A stretch of DNA of 64,000 bases from positions 87,444 through 151,443 of the forward strand of contig JAKJHU010000539.1 in the NCBI GenBank assembly GCA_022316685.1, in the 5' to 3' direction. The stretch's first letter is position 1; each line of letters starts with the position of its first letter. This document shows positions 20,972 through 31,796 of this stretch, one piece after another. Source of the DNA: Progne subis subis. Lineage: Eukaryota; Chordata; Aves; Passeriformes; Hirundinidae. Under the pieces are notes generated by a model. That model saw only the letters and a list, made by a program, of their open reading frames with translations. It had not been told where the DNA came from and made no database searches. The translations under genes and the position numbers were made by a program.

Positions 20972-21841
20972 GTCAAGGAACAAACAATCGTGCTTCAGCT
21001 GATTGTCATCAAAAACAATCCCAAGACGCTCCATGAACTGCAACAGCTCTGTGGTTCCATTAATTGGGTTCGACCCCTTCTTGGAATTTCCCCAGAAGAC
21101 CTCGCTCCACTTTTTAACCTTCTGTGAGGGAGCTGCGAACTCAGTTCTCCTAGGAGCTTGACCCCTGAGGCAAGAAAGGCAATTACCTGCATCCAAGAGG
21201 TTCTGTCAGCCTGACAGGCTCACAGGTATGATCCATCTTTGCCGTTTCTGCTTGCAGCGTTAAGTAGAGTCCCACATTGGAGTGGACTGATTTTTCAATG
21301 GGACCCAGACTTAAAAGACCAGTTGGTCATCCTCAAATAGGTTTTCCTTCAAGCACAACCAACTAAAAGAGTAACCACACCGCAAGAAACCATGGCAGCA
21401 GTCATCTGTAAGGGCAGGGCTCGCTTCCGCTCTCTTGTGGGGTGTGACTTTGCATGCATCTACATGCCATTGGCAACTACCGAGGAGCTAGAGTTTCTGC
21501 TCCAAAATAATGACAACCTTCAGTTCGCCCTAGATATCTATCCAGGAAAAATTTCCATCCATATCCTGGCCAAAAATTATTTAAAGCAGAACTTCATTTG
21601 GTTCCCAAATTCATTCAAGGTAAAACTCCTCTCGAAGCTGGGACAGTCTTTACAGACGGCTCAGAGTCTTCTCATAAGTCAGTCATGACTTGGAAAGACA
21701 CTAGGACACAGAAGTGGGAGTCTGACGTCCGAGTAGTGGAAGGATCTCCACAAATTGCTGAGATGGCAGCTGTCGTCAGGGCATTAGAGAAGTTCAAAGA
21801 CCAACCGTTTAACCTAATCACAGATTCAGCATATGTAGCTG
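20972..21841 (+). pseudogene. pol: ERVK-type reverse transcriptase thumb to RNase H, truncated
   Basis: Plus strand. RT thumb/connection motifs (LHELQQLCGSINWVRPLLGI, LATTEELEFLLQNNDNLQFA) lead into an RNase H domain with its catalytic motifs (VFTDGSESSHKS, EMAAVVRALEKF, LITDSAYVA). The frame changes near 21,130 and 21,600, and RNase H is cut at 21,841 by the ERVL LTR. Neither the missing 3' part nor a flanking LTR of this element is found in the window. Family role: replication enzymes of a betaretrovirus-like ERV. Inactive. Confidence 0.85.
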
Positions 21842-22500
21842 TGTCCTGGTTTGGAGACAAATTTGGGGGAAAACCCCTGTATAGGATCCCTCCGGGAAGC
21901 AAACCCAAGTGGCCCCTCCCTCCAACCAGTCCGAAAAAAAAAACCTTTGTGGAGAAAACTGGAAAAAAACTATTTTACTAAACAAATAAAGTGCATACAA
22001 GTATAAAGAATGAATAATATGAAACAATAAAACCTCTCGTTCTGGAGTGAGATGGCCAATTGAGAAAGTTCTTGCCGTGGGTGTAGCTCGGCTCTCTCTC
22101 AGTCTCTCATCAGTCCCAGTCCCTCCGGCGCTGCTGGAAAATGCCGAGCTCCAGGCCCCGGTGGGCCGCAGGTGCAGCCCCCAGTGCTCCCCTGGGTTTT
22201 CAGTCCAGAGCAGGTTTAAACAGTTCCAAGAAAAAAGAAAGAAAAAAAACAGTCCAGGGAACTTCTCTGCCCTAGCTAGCTGAAACTAACTAAAAGCAAA
22301 AAGATCTCTGTCCTGCAGTGTCTCCAAACCTCCGCCGAACACCGTCCGGAGAAGAATGTGGAGGAGTCGGGCAGTTTTCTCAAACAAACTCCGCGCTTCT
22401 CCTTGCTCTTAGAACCAGTCTTAAAGGCACAGGACTCAATATGCAGCACAAACAGAACAGACGATTGGAGATACAAGCATCATAAAGTTACCCTAGGACA
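21842..22500 (-). mobile_element. ERVL 3' LTR, left end of tandem provirus
   Basis: 659 bp. On the minus strand it runs from TGTCCTAGGGTAACTTTATG to CCAAACCAGGACA. It differs from the right LTR (33,786-34,447) by roughly 15 substitutions as counted by eye. Its left neighbour is the cut RNase H of another ERV. Confidence 0.9.
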
Positions 22501-22515
22501 TTCCACCCCTTATCC
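22501..22515 (-). other. Polypurine tract of ERVL copy 1
   Basis: Minus strand GGATAAGGGGTGGAA ends directly at the 3' LTR start, the expected priming site for plus-strand DNA synthesis. The same tract occurs at 28,473-28,487. Confidence 0.65.
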
Positions 22516-22639
22516 CCATATTGTCAATTTACTAAAACTAATACATACTCTAGCTCTACACACACATACATCTATATAAAAACAATATGCAATATACAGC
22601 TACATACAGTGGCAGTACTATTCAGCACACAATGATAAT

Positions 22640-23520
22640 TACACACGGTTCTCACCCAACAATCAGATCTCCCTGGGGTACACATCGTGTGGTTCCATCT
22701 TTCTGCATTACCCACCATGTGCAGCCTGGTCCCTGAGCAAAGACAATCCCACGGATGGGATCCTCTGTACTTGAAGCAGGATTGATCCAAACTGTCTTCC
22801 CTAACAAACCTCTTACATGTACTACTGGGACTTTCTCTCCATCTACTGTATGTAGGGGCTCAGATTGGGCAGGGCCTGCTCGGTTGGTGGAACCTTGGGT
22901 GTTAACTAACCAGGTGGCCTTTGCTAGATGCTACTCCCATCCTCTTTTGAATCATCCTCTACTTAGTGCTTTTAGGGTGGTTTTTAGCAGTCTATTGTAT
23001 CTTTCTATTTTCCCTGAAGCTGGTGCATAATAGGGGATATGGTACACCCACTCAATGCCATGTTCCCTAGCCCAGTTGTTGATGAGGCTGTTCTTGAAAT
23101 GAGTTCTATTGTCTGACTCAATCTTCTTAGGGGTACTATGCTTCTAAAGAACTTGCTTTCAAGGCCTAGAATGGTGTTACGGGCTGTAGCATGGGGCACA
23201 GGGTAGGTCTCCAGCCATCCAGTTGTGGCTTCCACCATGGTCAGCACGTAGCGCTTGCCTTGGCGGGTTTGGGGAAGGGTGATGTAGTCAATCTGCCAGG
23301 CTTCCCCGTACTTATACTTGGACCATCGCCCGCCATACCATAGGGGCTTCACCCACTTGGCCTGCTTGATGGCACAGTCATGGATAACCTGAGAAATACT
23401 GTCCATGGTTAGATCCACCCCTCGGTCTCGTGCCCACTTATAGGTGGCATCTCTGCCCTGATGACCTGAGGCATCATGGGCCCGTCGAGCTAGGAACAGT
23501 TCTCCCTTGTGTTGCTAATC
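22640..23520 (-). pseudogene. pol: ERVL copy 1 integrase
   Basis: Minus strand. A partial HHCC region (HDASGHQGRDATYKW), then the DDE core: first Asp in WQIDYITLPQ (near 23,290), second Asp in ESDNRTHFKN (near 23,110), Glu in SGKIERYNRL (near 23,010), and a C-terminal domain with GEKVPVVHV-like and RGIVFAQGPGCTWWV blocks. Single-base changes shift the frame near 23,150. The polypurine tract and LTR follow, with no env or dUTPase, as in ERVL-class elements that lack env. Confidence 0.85.
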
Positions 23521-24622
23521 TAAGTCTATCTTTGACATGTCTGTCTTTGCAGCTTGATCTACCTGCTCGTTGTTTCGGTGCTCTTCATTAGCCCGACTCT
23601 TGGGGACATGGGCATCTACATGACGGACTTTGACAGGTAGTTTTCTCTACCCGAGTGGCAATGACCTTCCACTCATCTGCAGCTCAGATTGGCTTTTCTC
23701 TGTGCTGCTAATTGGCCTTTTTCTACTTCTCCAGCCATCCCCACAGAGCATTGGCTACTATTCACGAATCAGTGTAGAGGTAGAGCTTTGGCCACTTTCC
23801 TCTTTCAGCAATGTCCAGGGCCAGTTGAACAGCTTTGAGTTCAGCAAGTTGGCTTGACCCACCTTCTCCTTCAGTGGCTTGTGCAACCTGTCGTGTGGGG
23901 CTCCATACAGCTGCTTTTCACTTTCGTTTCATCTCAATGATGCGGCAGGAACCGTCAGTGAAAAGAGCGTAGCAAGTTTCTTCTGCTGGCAGTTGGTTGT
24001 ATGGTGGAGCTTTTGTAGCACGTGTTACTTGTTCTTGCTCTTCTTCATCTATGAGACTAAAGTTTTCACTTTCTGGCTAGTTTGTAATTATTTCTAAAAT
24101 CTCAGGGCAATTTGGGTTTCTAATGCGGGTGCGCTGAGTGATGAGGGCAATCCATTTGCTCCATGTGGCATTGGTGGCATGGTGGGTAGAGGGAACTTCC
24201 GCTTTGAACATCCATCCCAGCACTGGTAGTCGAGGTGCCGGCAGGAATTGTGTTTCAGTGCCTACTACTTCTGAGGCAGTTTGAACTCCTTCATAGGCGG
24301 CCAAGATTTCCTTCTCTGTTGGAGTGTAGTTGGCTTCAGACCCTCCATAGCTTCGGCTCCAGAATCCCAGTGGTCGGCTCTGAGTCTCCCCAGGCACTTT
24401 CTGCCAAAGGCTCCAGGACAGGCCATTGTTCCTGGCTGCTGAGTAGAGCACATTCTTCACATCTGGTCCCATCCTGACTGGGCCAAGGGCTACTGCATGA
24501 GCGATCTCCTGCTTGATCTGGACAAAGGCTTGTTGCTGTTCAGGGCCCCAGTGGAAATCGTTCTTCTTGCGGGTAACTGGGTAGAGAGGGTTCACAATCT
24601 GGCTGTATTCAGGAATGTGCAT
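23521..24622 (-). pseudogene. pol: ERVL copy 1 connection and RNase H domains
   Basis: Minus strand. The connection region (LYPVTRKKNDFHWGPEQQQA, LGFWSRSYGGSEANYTPTEK) is followed by RNase H motifs (ALFTDGSCRI, GGSSQLAELKAVQLA, KLYLYTDS) at about 24,000-23,740. Stops break it, for example near 24,080 and within RNase H. All major breaks seen here recur in copy 2. Confidence 0.8.
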
Positions 24623-25316
24623 CTTCTAGAAACTTATGGCGCTTAGGAAAGCTTGTGTTTCCCTTTTGTTGGTTGGTGGACACATTGCTGTGATCTTGTT
24701 GATGACTTCAGTGGGAATCTGACGCCTTCCATCATGCCACTTTACTCCTAGAAACTGGATTTCTCGAGCAGGTCCCTTAACTTTCCTCTTTTTGATAGCA
24801 AAGTCAGCTTTCAGGAGAATCTGGATGATTTTTTTCTCTTTTCTCAAACACTTCTATTGCTGTGTTTCCCCACACAATGATGTCATCAATGTACTGTAGA
24901 TGTTCTGGAGCTTTACTCTTTTCTAGTGCAGCCTTGATCAGTCCATGGCAGATGGTGGGGCTGTGTTTCTACTCTTGGAGCAGTCGGTTCTAGGTGTACT
25001 GCACGCCTTTCCAGGTGAAAGCAAACTGAGGCCTGCATTCTGCAGCCAGAGGAATGGAGAAAAATGCGTTAGCAATGTCAATAGTGGCATACCATTTTGC
25101 TGCCTTGGACTCCAGCTCGTACTGGAGTTCCAGCATGTCCGGCACAGCAGCGCTCAATGGTGGAGTCACTTCGTTCAAGGCTCGGTAGTCCACAGTCAAT
25201 CTCCATTCTCCGTCAGACTTGCGCACAGGCCAGATGGGGCTATTGAAGGGTGAGTGGGTTTTGCTGACCACCCCTTGGCTCTCCAGCTCACGGATCATCT
25301 TGTGGATGGGAATCAC
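24623..25316 (-). pseudogene. pol: ERVL copy 1 reverse transcriptase
   Basis: Minus strand. Fingers and palm motifs: LESQGVVSKTHSPFNSPIWP, WRLTVDYRALNEVTPP, WYATIDIANAFFSIPL and the catalytic QYIDDIIVWG (near 24,886). YIDD rather than YMDD fits class III (ERVL) elements. Two in-frame stops lie between the IDIANAFF and YIDD blocks (near 24,990 and 24,972). An extra T in a T-run near 24,830 shifts the frame; copy 2 lacks this extra base. Confidence 0.85.
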
Positions 25317-25322
25317 AGCATC

Positions 25323-25800
25323 TCAAGTTGTTCTGTATTGTCGGCGATGCACTGTTGAAGTGGCAATTGGCACTTGTTGCTCTTCCACCTTCAGAAGACC
25401 TACAGCAGATGGGTTCTCTGATAGTCCAGGCAAGGTATTCAACTGCTTAACATCTCCTGTCTCTACAGCTGCTATCTCGAATGCCCACCTAAATCCCTTC
25501 GGGTCTTTGAAATACCCATTTCGGAGGAAGTCTATGCCCAAAATGCATGGAGCCTCTGGGCCAGTTACAATAGGGTGTCTCTTCCGCTTATTTCCAGTCA
25601 GGCTCACATCAGCTTCCACCAAAGTAAAATCTTGTGAACTCCTTGTCTCTCCAGCAATGGAAACAGATTCTTCCCCACATGTCTTGATGGGAGTAATGTG
25701 CACTGTGCATCAGTGTCAACTAAGGCCTCATATTTTTGTGGTTCTGATGTGCCAGGCCAACGAATCCACACAGTCCAAAAAACACGGTTTTCCCTAGCCT
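25323..25800 (-). pseudogene. pro: ERVL copy 1 aspartic protease
   Basis: Minus strand. The active-site strand reads ALVDTDAQCTLL (near 25,715) and the second motif ILGIDFLRNG (near 25,530). Retroviral proteases have D-T/S-G-A; here the Gly is Asp (DTDA), which should abolish activity. A stop just before reverse transcriptase (near 25,323) separates the two frames. Confidence 0.7.
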
Positions 25801-25825
25801 CTACCTGGCTAGAAGCAGGGCCCCT

Positions 25826-27218
25826 CTAAGCCTGATTATCCCTATTTCCCTGGGTAACCGGAGCTGCTTCCTTCTTGCTAGAACTGCCTCTCACAGTCTT
25901 GCCATCCAACAATTCATGCAGCCGTTGTGTCATAGCATCAGTAGATTCTCCATCCCATCTTTTCATGTTTTCTCCACAATCACGCAGGAAGGACCACAGC
26001 TTAGCCCGTGGGATGCCTTTTCCCTCTCTATCTAGGGAACGTTTGCATGTGGTGCCAGAGCCCCTAACTTGTACTGCAGAGATCTGGAGAATGTTCTCCT
26101 TGAGTTCTTTGTGATTCTCCTCCATCTTGTCTGCTAATCCCCACACCTCTGTTTCCAAAGCTGCGATTCTTGCATGTGTTGGACCATGCACGGCATCTGC
26201 ATATGTTCGGAGCTTCTTCGCCATATCAAGCACAGTCTCCTCTGTCTCATCCCGCTTCATTATTGCTAAAGCAGAGGAGTGTTCTTGTGGCCCAAGTCGT
26301 ACAAGTTTTTGCCACATTACAGGTGTACATGGTACCAAGTCGGGGTTCCTAGTGTTTAGGTCATCTGAGAAGACAATCTCTGCCACTGCCATTTCTCTCA
26401 AGTGCTGAATCCCTTGTTCAATGGTTTTCCACTGAGTTTGCTGCAGATAGAGATCGTCGGCACACAGATATCTTTGTGCCACACTTCCCAGGACCCGTTC
26501 CCAGAGACTGCAAGGACTAGCCTCCCTCATATTTCTTGGTCAATAACTGGATCATGTGATAGGGATCCAAGATGTCTCGCTTTAGTGCTATCCAGAATTG
26601 TAGCCTCGCCTGCAGCATCCCAAAGACGGACTAACCAACTAATTATAGATTCATCATGTCGTCGAGTATAATCCTTTCTTAGGCCACGAAGGTCCTTCAG
26701 GGACAAGGACTCAATAGTATCTCCTGATCTTGTAGCAGTTGGTCAGGCTCCTGATCTTGTAGCAGTTGGTTGGGCTCTTGATGTTGCAGCAGCTGGTTGG
26801 GCTCCTGATCTTGTAGCAGCTGGTTGGGCTTCTGATCGTGTGCTAGTTGGTTGGACTCCCGATCTTGTACCAGTTGGTTGGGCTTCTGATTCTGTATCAG
26901 TTGCTTCAGCTTCTGATTGTGTGTCAGTTGGTTTGACTCCTGACTGGGTGTCAGGAGGCACTGAGGATCTTTTACTTGAATCATCATCTACTGGTTGATC
27001 GGTTTTGTCCGTGTGCTTTTTTTCCTTCTTTACTGCAGCAACTGCCGGTGTCTTAGCTTTACTGTCTGGTTAGCTGCAGCCTGAATAGCTGTGGGGTTGG
27101 CTGCAGCCTGAGTGACTGATTTATCTCCCTGCTCCCTTGCCTCTATCTGCTGCCCTACAGTGTTTAGCAGTGTGTGACTCATTCTAGAAAAGCTATAAGC
27201 CATATAGAGGAAAGTCAC
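25826..27218 (-). pseudogene. gag: ERVL copy 1 gag
   Basis: Minus strand. The N-terminal part starts at 27,218 (MTFLYMAYSFSRMSHTLLNT). A low-complexity repeat region (26,735-26,960, period 27 bp, 9-residue units such as QPTGTRSGV) follows, then a 234-codon capsid-like frame at 26,530-25,826. One base missing near 27,067 shifts the N-terminal frame relative to copy 2, and stops separate repeat and capsid parts in both copies. ERVL gag is weakly conserved, so the assignment rests mostly on position between primer site and protease. Confidence 0.7.
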
Positions 27219-27785
27219 CAGGTGAAATACCAGGGAGGTGGGGTCTTAAACATTCAGGAGACCCTGAACATTCTCCAAAAGTGATGTAACTGACTTAAAA
27301 GAGAAGAAGGAAAAAAGAGGCTGAAGAGCCTCATCCCCTACTCCTCCTCTAACAAACTGGGTGCAGTTATTGATAAATCCCCAAAACATGCTGCTGGAAC
27401 TAGGACGCAGGGTAGGACGAAAAAAACCATAAACTGAACATACCCAGAACAAACTCCAGTATCTTTATAAGCTTCTTGTAAGCCATAATCACCGAACCCA
27501 GCAAAATAACTATTCTAATTTGTGCATCCCTAGTGTAAAAGCTGTATGTTAAGGACAATATTGGAGCTATTTCTGGGTAGGAAAACAAACCTAGGGACCA
27601 GAAAGGTATTAAGACCTCAAAAAAGCCTAGGGAACAGAAATGCAGAAAAGACTCTATTCTAAGAGACGTTAGGACTTCAAGAAGCAACATGGCCACTGTC
27701 TGTTTAATCCCTACCCAAAGGACAACAACAACAACAACAAAAAAAAATGCAGTTAATAGTAATACAAGTTTTTCCACTCTCTTTT
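27219..27785 (-). other. ERVL copy 1 5' leader
   Basis: Untranslated leader between primer site and gag. A long T-rich-derived hydrophobic frame exists on the minus strand, but nothing suggests it encodes a protein. Confidence 0.5.
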
Positions 27786-27803
27786 GCCCCGCAGTAGGCG
27801 CCA
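27786..27803 (-). other. ERVL copy 1 primer-binding site
   Basis: TGGCGCCTACTGCGGGGC on the minus strand, 10 bases after the 5' LTR end. The TGGCGCC start is shared with lysine-tRNA primer sites, and 14 of 18 positions agree with the Lys-1,2 type. The identical site at 33,758-33,775 serves copy 2. Confidence 0.6.
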
Positions 27804-27813
27804 ATTAAGGGTA

Positions 27814-28472
27814 TGTCCTGGTTTGGAGACAAATTTGGGGAAAACTCCTGTATAGGATCCCTCTGGGAAGCAAACTCAAGTGGCCCCCTCCCTCCAACCA
27901 GTCCGAAAAAAAAAACCTTTGTGGAGAAAACTGGAAAAAACTATTTTACTAAACAAATAAAGTGCATACAAGTATAAAGAATGAATAATATGAAACAATA
28001 AAACCTCTCGTTCTGAAGTGAGATGGCAAATTGAGAAAGTCCTTGCCGTGGGTGGAGCTCGGCTCTCTCTCAGTCTCTCCTCAGTCCCAGTCCCTCCGGC
28101 GCTGCTGGAAAATGCCGAGCTCCAGGCCCCGGTGGGCCGCAGGTGCAGCCCCCAGTGCTCCCCTGGGTTTTCAGTCCAGAGCAGGTTTAAACAGTTCCAA
28201 GAAAAAAGAAGAAAAAAAAACAGTCCAGGGAACTTCTCTGCCCTAGCTAGCTGAAACTAACTAAAAGCAAAAAGATCTCTGTCCTGCAGTGTCTCCAAAC
28301 CTCCGCCGAACACCGTCCGGAGAAGAATGTGGAGGAGTCGGGCAGTTTTCTCAAAACAAACTCCGCGCTTCTCCTTGCTCTTAGAACCAGTCTTAAAGGC
28401 ACAGGACTCAATATGCAGCACAAACAGAACAGACGATTGGGGATACAAGCATCATAAAGTTACCCTAGGACA
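27814..28472 (-). mobile_element. Middle ERVL LTR, hybrid of the two outer LTRs
   Basis: 659 bp, shared by both proviruses: 5' LTR of copy 1 and 3' LTR of copy 2. Its left half (27,814 to about 28,085) has the right-LTR variants (for example CTCCTG, GGCAAATTG, GTGGAGC); its right half from about 28,290 has the left-LTR variants (AGTGTCTCC, CGCCGAAC, TATGCAGCAC). Confidence 0.9.
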
Positions 28473-29500
28473 TTCCACCCCTTATCCCCATATTGTCAAT
28501 TTACTAAAACTAATACATACTCTAGCTCTACACACACATACATCTATATAAAAACAATATGCAATATACAGCTACATACAGTGGCAGTACTATTCAGCAC
28601 ACAATGATAATTACACACGGTTCTCACCCAACAATCAGATCTCCCTGGGGTACACATCGTGTGGTTCCATCTTTCTGCATTACCCACCATGTGCAGCCTG
28701 GTCCCTGAGCAAAGACAATCCCACGGATGGGATCCTCTGTACTTGAAGCAGGATTGATCCAAACTGTCTTCCCTAACAAACCTCTTACATGTACTACTGG
28801 GACTTTCTCTCCATCTACTGTATGTAGGGGCTCAGATTGGGCAGGGCCTGCTCGGTTGGTGGAACCTTGGGTGTTAACTAACCAGGTGGCCTTTGCTAGA
28901 TGCTACTCCCATCCTCTTTTGAATCATCCTCTACTTAGTGCTTTTAGGGTGGTTTTTTAGCAGTCTATTGTATCTTTCTATTTTCCCTGAAGCTGGTGCA
29001 TAATAGGGGATATGGTACACCCACTCAATGCCATGTTCCCTAGCCCAGTTGTTGATGAGGCTGTTCTTGAAATGAGTTCTATTGTCTGACTCAATCTTCT
29101 TAGGGTACTATGCTTCTAAAGAACTTGCTTTTCAAGGCCTAGAATGGTGTTACGGGCTGTAGCATGGGGCACAGGGTAGGTCTCCAGCCATCCAGTTGTG
29201 GCTTCCACCATGGTCAGCACGTAGCGCTTGCCTTGGCGGGTTTGGGGAAGGGTGATGTAGTCAATCTGCCAGGCTTCCCCGTACTTATACTTGGACCATC
29301 GCCCGCCATACCATAGGGGCTTCACCCACTTGGCCTGCTTGATGGCACAGTCATGGATAACCTGAGAAATACTGTCCATGGTTAGATCCACCCCTCGGTC
29401 TCGTGCCCACTTATAGGTGGCATCTCTGCCCTGATGACCTGAGGCATCATGGGCCCGTCGAGCTAGGAACAGTTCTCCCTTGTGTTGCTAATCTAAGTCT
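28473..29500 (-). pseudogene. pol: ERVL copy 2 integrase
   Basis: Counterpart of 22,640-23,520, with the polypurine tract at 28,473-28,487. Same motifs and order. Differences seen are single-base length changes in short homopolymer runs (for example TAGGGTACT against TAGGGGTACT near 29,102, and GCTTTTCAAGG against GCTTTCAAGG). Confidence 0.85.
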
Positions 29501-31287
29501 ATCTTTGACATGTCTGTCTTTGCAGCTTGATCTACCTGCTCGTTGTTTCGGTGCTCTTCATTAGCCCGACTCTTGGGGACATGGGCATCTACATGACGGA
29601 CTTTGACAGGTAGTTTCTCTACCCGAGTGGCAATGACCTTCCACTCATCTGCAGCTCAGATTGGCTTTTCTCTGTGCTGCTAATTGGCCTTTTTCTACTT
29701 CTCCAGCCATCCCCACAGAGCATTGGCTACTATTCACGAATCAGTGTAGAGGTAGAGCTTTGGCCACTTTCCTCTTTCAGCAATGTCCAGGGCCAGTTGA
29801 ACAGCTTTGAGTTCAGCAAGTTGGCTTGACCCACCTTCTCCTTCAGTGGCTTGTGCAACCTGTCGTGTGGGGCTCCATACAGCTGCTTTTCACTTTCGTT
29901 TCATCTCAATGATGCGGCAGGAACCGTCAGTGAAAAGAGCGTAGCAAGTTTCTTCTGCTGGCAGTTGGTTGTATGGTGGAGCTTTTGTAGCACGTGTTAC
30001 TTGTTCTTGCTCTTCTTCATCTATGAGACTAAAGTTTTCACTTTCTGGCTAGTTTGTAATTATTTCTAAAATCTCAGGGCAATTTGGGTTTCTAATGCGG
30101 GTGCGCTGAGTGATGAGGGCAATCCATTTGCTCCATGTGGCATTGGTGGCATGGTGGGTAGAGGGAACTTCCGCTTTGAACATCCATCCCAGCACTGGTA
30201 GTCGAGGTGCCGGCAGGAATTGTGTTTCAGTGCCTACTACTTCTGAGGCAGTTTGAACTCCTTCATAGGCGGCCAAGATTTCCTTCTCTGTTGGAGTGTA
30301 GTTGGCTTCAGACCCTCCATAGCTTCGGCTCCAGAATCCCAGTGGTCGGCTCTGAGTCTCCCCAGGCACTTTCTGCCAAAGGCTCCAGGACAGGCCATTG
30401 TTCCTGGCTGCTGAGTAGAGCACATTCTTCACATCTGGTCCCATCCTGACTGGGCCAAGGGCTACTGCATGAGCGATCTCCTGCTTGATCTGGACAAAGG
30501 CTTGTTGCTGTTCAGGGCCCCAGTGGAAATCGTTCTTCTTGCGGGTAACTGGGTAGAGAGGGTTCACAATCTGGCTGTATTCAGGAATGTGCATCTTCTA
30601 GAAACTTATGGCGCTTAGGAAAGCTTGTGTTTCCCTTTTGTTGGTTGGTGGACACATTGCTGTGATCTTGTTGATGACTTCAGTGGGAATCTGACGCCTT
30701 CCATCATGCCACTTTACTCCTAGAAACTGGATTTCTCGAGCAGGTCCCTTAACTTTCCTCTTTTTGATAGCAAAGTCAGCTTTCAGGAGAATCTGGATGA
30801 TTTTTTCTCTTTTCTCAAACACTTCTATTGCTGTGTTTCCCCACACAATGATGTCATCAATGTACTGTAGATGTTCTGGAGCTTTACTCTTTTCTAGTGC
30901 AGCCTTGATCAGTCCATGGCAGATGGTGGGGCTGTGTTTCTACTCTTGGAGCAGTCGGTTCTAGGTGTACTGCACGCCTTTCCAGGTGAAAGCAAACTGA
31001 GGCCTGCATTCTGCAGCCAGAGGAATGGAGAAAAATGCGTTAGCAATGTCAATAGTGGCATACCATTTTGCTGCCTTGGACTCCAGCTCGTACTGGAGTT
31101 CCAGCATGTCCGGCACAGCAGCGCTCAATGGTGGAGTCACTTCGTTCAAGGCTCGGTAGTCCACAGTCAATCTCCATTCTCCGTCAGACTTGCGCACAGG
31201 CCAGATGGGGCTATTGAAGGGTGAGTGGGTTTTGCTGACCACCCCTTGGCTCTCCAGCTCACGGATCATCTTGTGGATGGGAATCAC
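29501..31287 (-). pseudogene. pol: ERVL copy 2 RNase H, connection and reverse transcriptase
   Basis: Near-identical counterpart of 23,521-25,316, including the same internal stops between the IDIANAFF and YIDD blocks. The YIDD motif lies near 30,857. The T-run near 30,802 is one base shorter than in copy 1, so the frame after YIDD stays open here for 82 codons. Confidence 0.85.
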
Positions 31288-31293
31288 AGCATC

Positions 31294-31770
31294 TCAAGTT
31301 GTTCTGTATTGTCGGCGATGCACTGTTGAAGTGGCAATTGGCACTTGTTGCTCTTCCACCTTCAGAAGACCTACAGCAGATGGGTTCTCTGATAGTCCAG
31401 GCAAGGTATTCAACTGCTTAACATCTCCTGTCTCTACAGCTGCTATCTCGAATGCCCACCTAAATCCCTTCGGGTCTTTGAAATACCCATTTCGGAGGAA
31501 GTCTATGCCCAAAATGCATGGAGCCTCTGGGCCAGTTACAATAGGGTGTCTCTTCCGCTTATTTCCAGTCAGGCTCACATCAGCTTCCACCAAAGTAAAA
31601 TCTTGTGAACTCCTTGTCTCTCCAGCAATGGAAACAGATTCTTCCCCACATGTCTTGATGGGAGTAATGTGCACTGTGCATCAGTGTCAACTAAGGCCTC
31701 ATATTTTTGTGGTTCTGATGTGCCAGGCCAACGAATCCACACAGTCCAAAAAACACGGTTTTCCCTAGCC
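31294..31770 (-). pseudogene. pro: ERVL copy 2 protease
   Basis: Same as 25,323-25,800, with the same DTDA active-site change and ILGIDFLRNG. The shared active-site defect predates the duplication. Confidence 0.7.
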
Positions 31771-31796
31771 TCTACCTGGCTAGAAGCAGGGCCCCT

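Noticed and set aside
25219..25797. Plus-strand open frame of 192 codons, repeated at 31,190-31,768
   Set aside because: It is antisense to protease and reverse transcriptase of the ERVL copies; the sense strand has the motifs.
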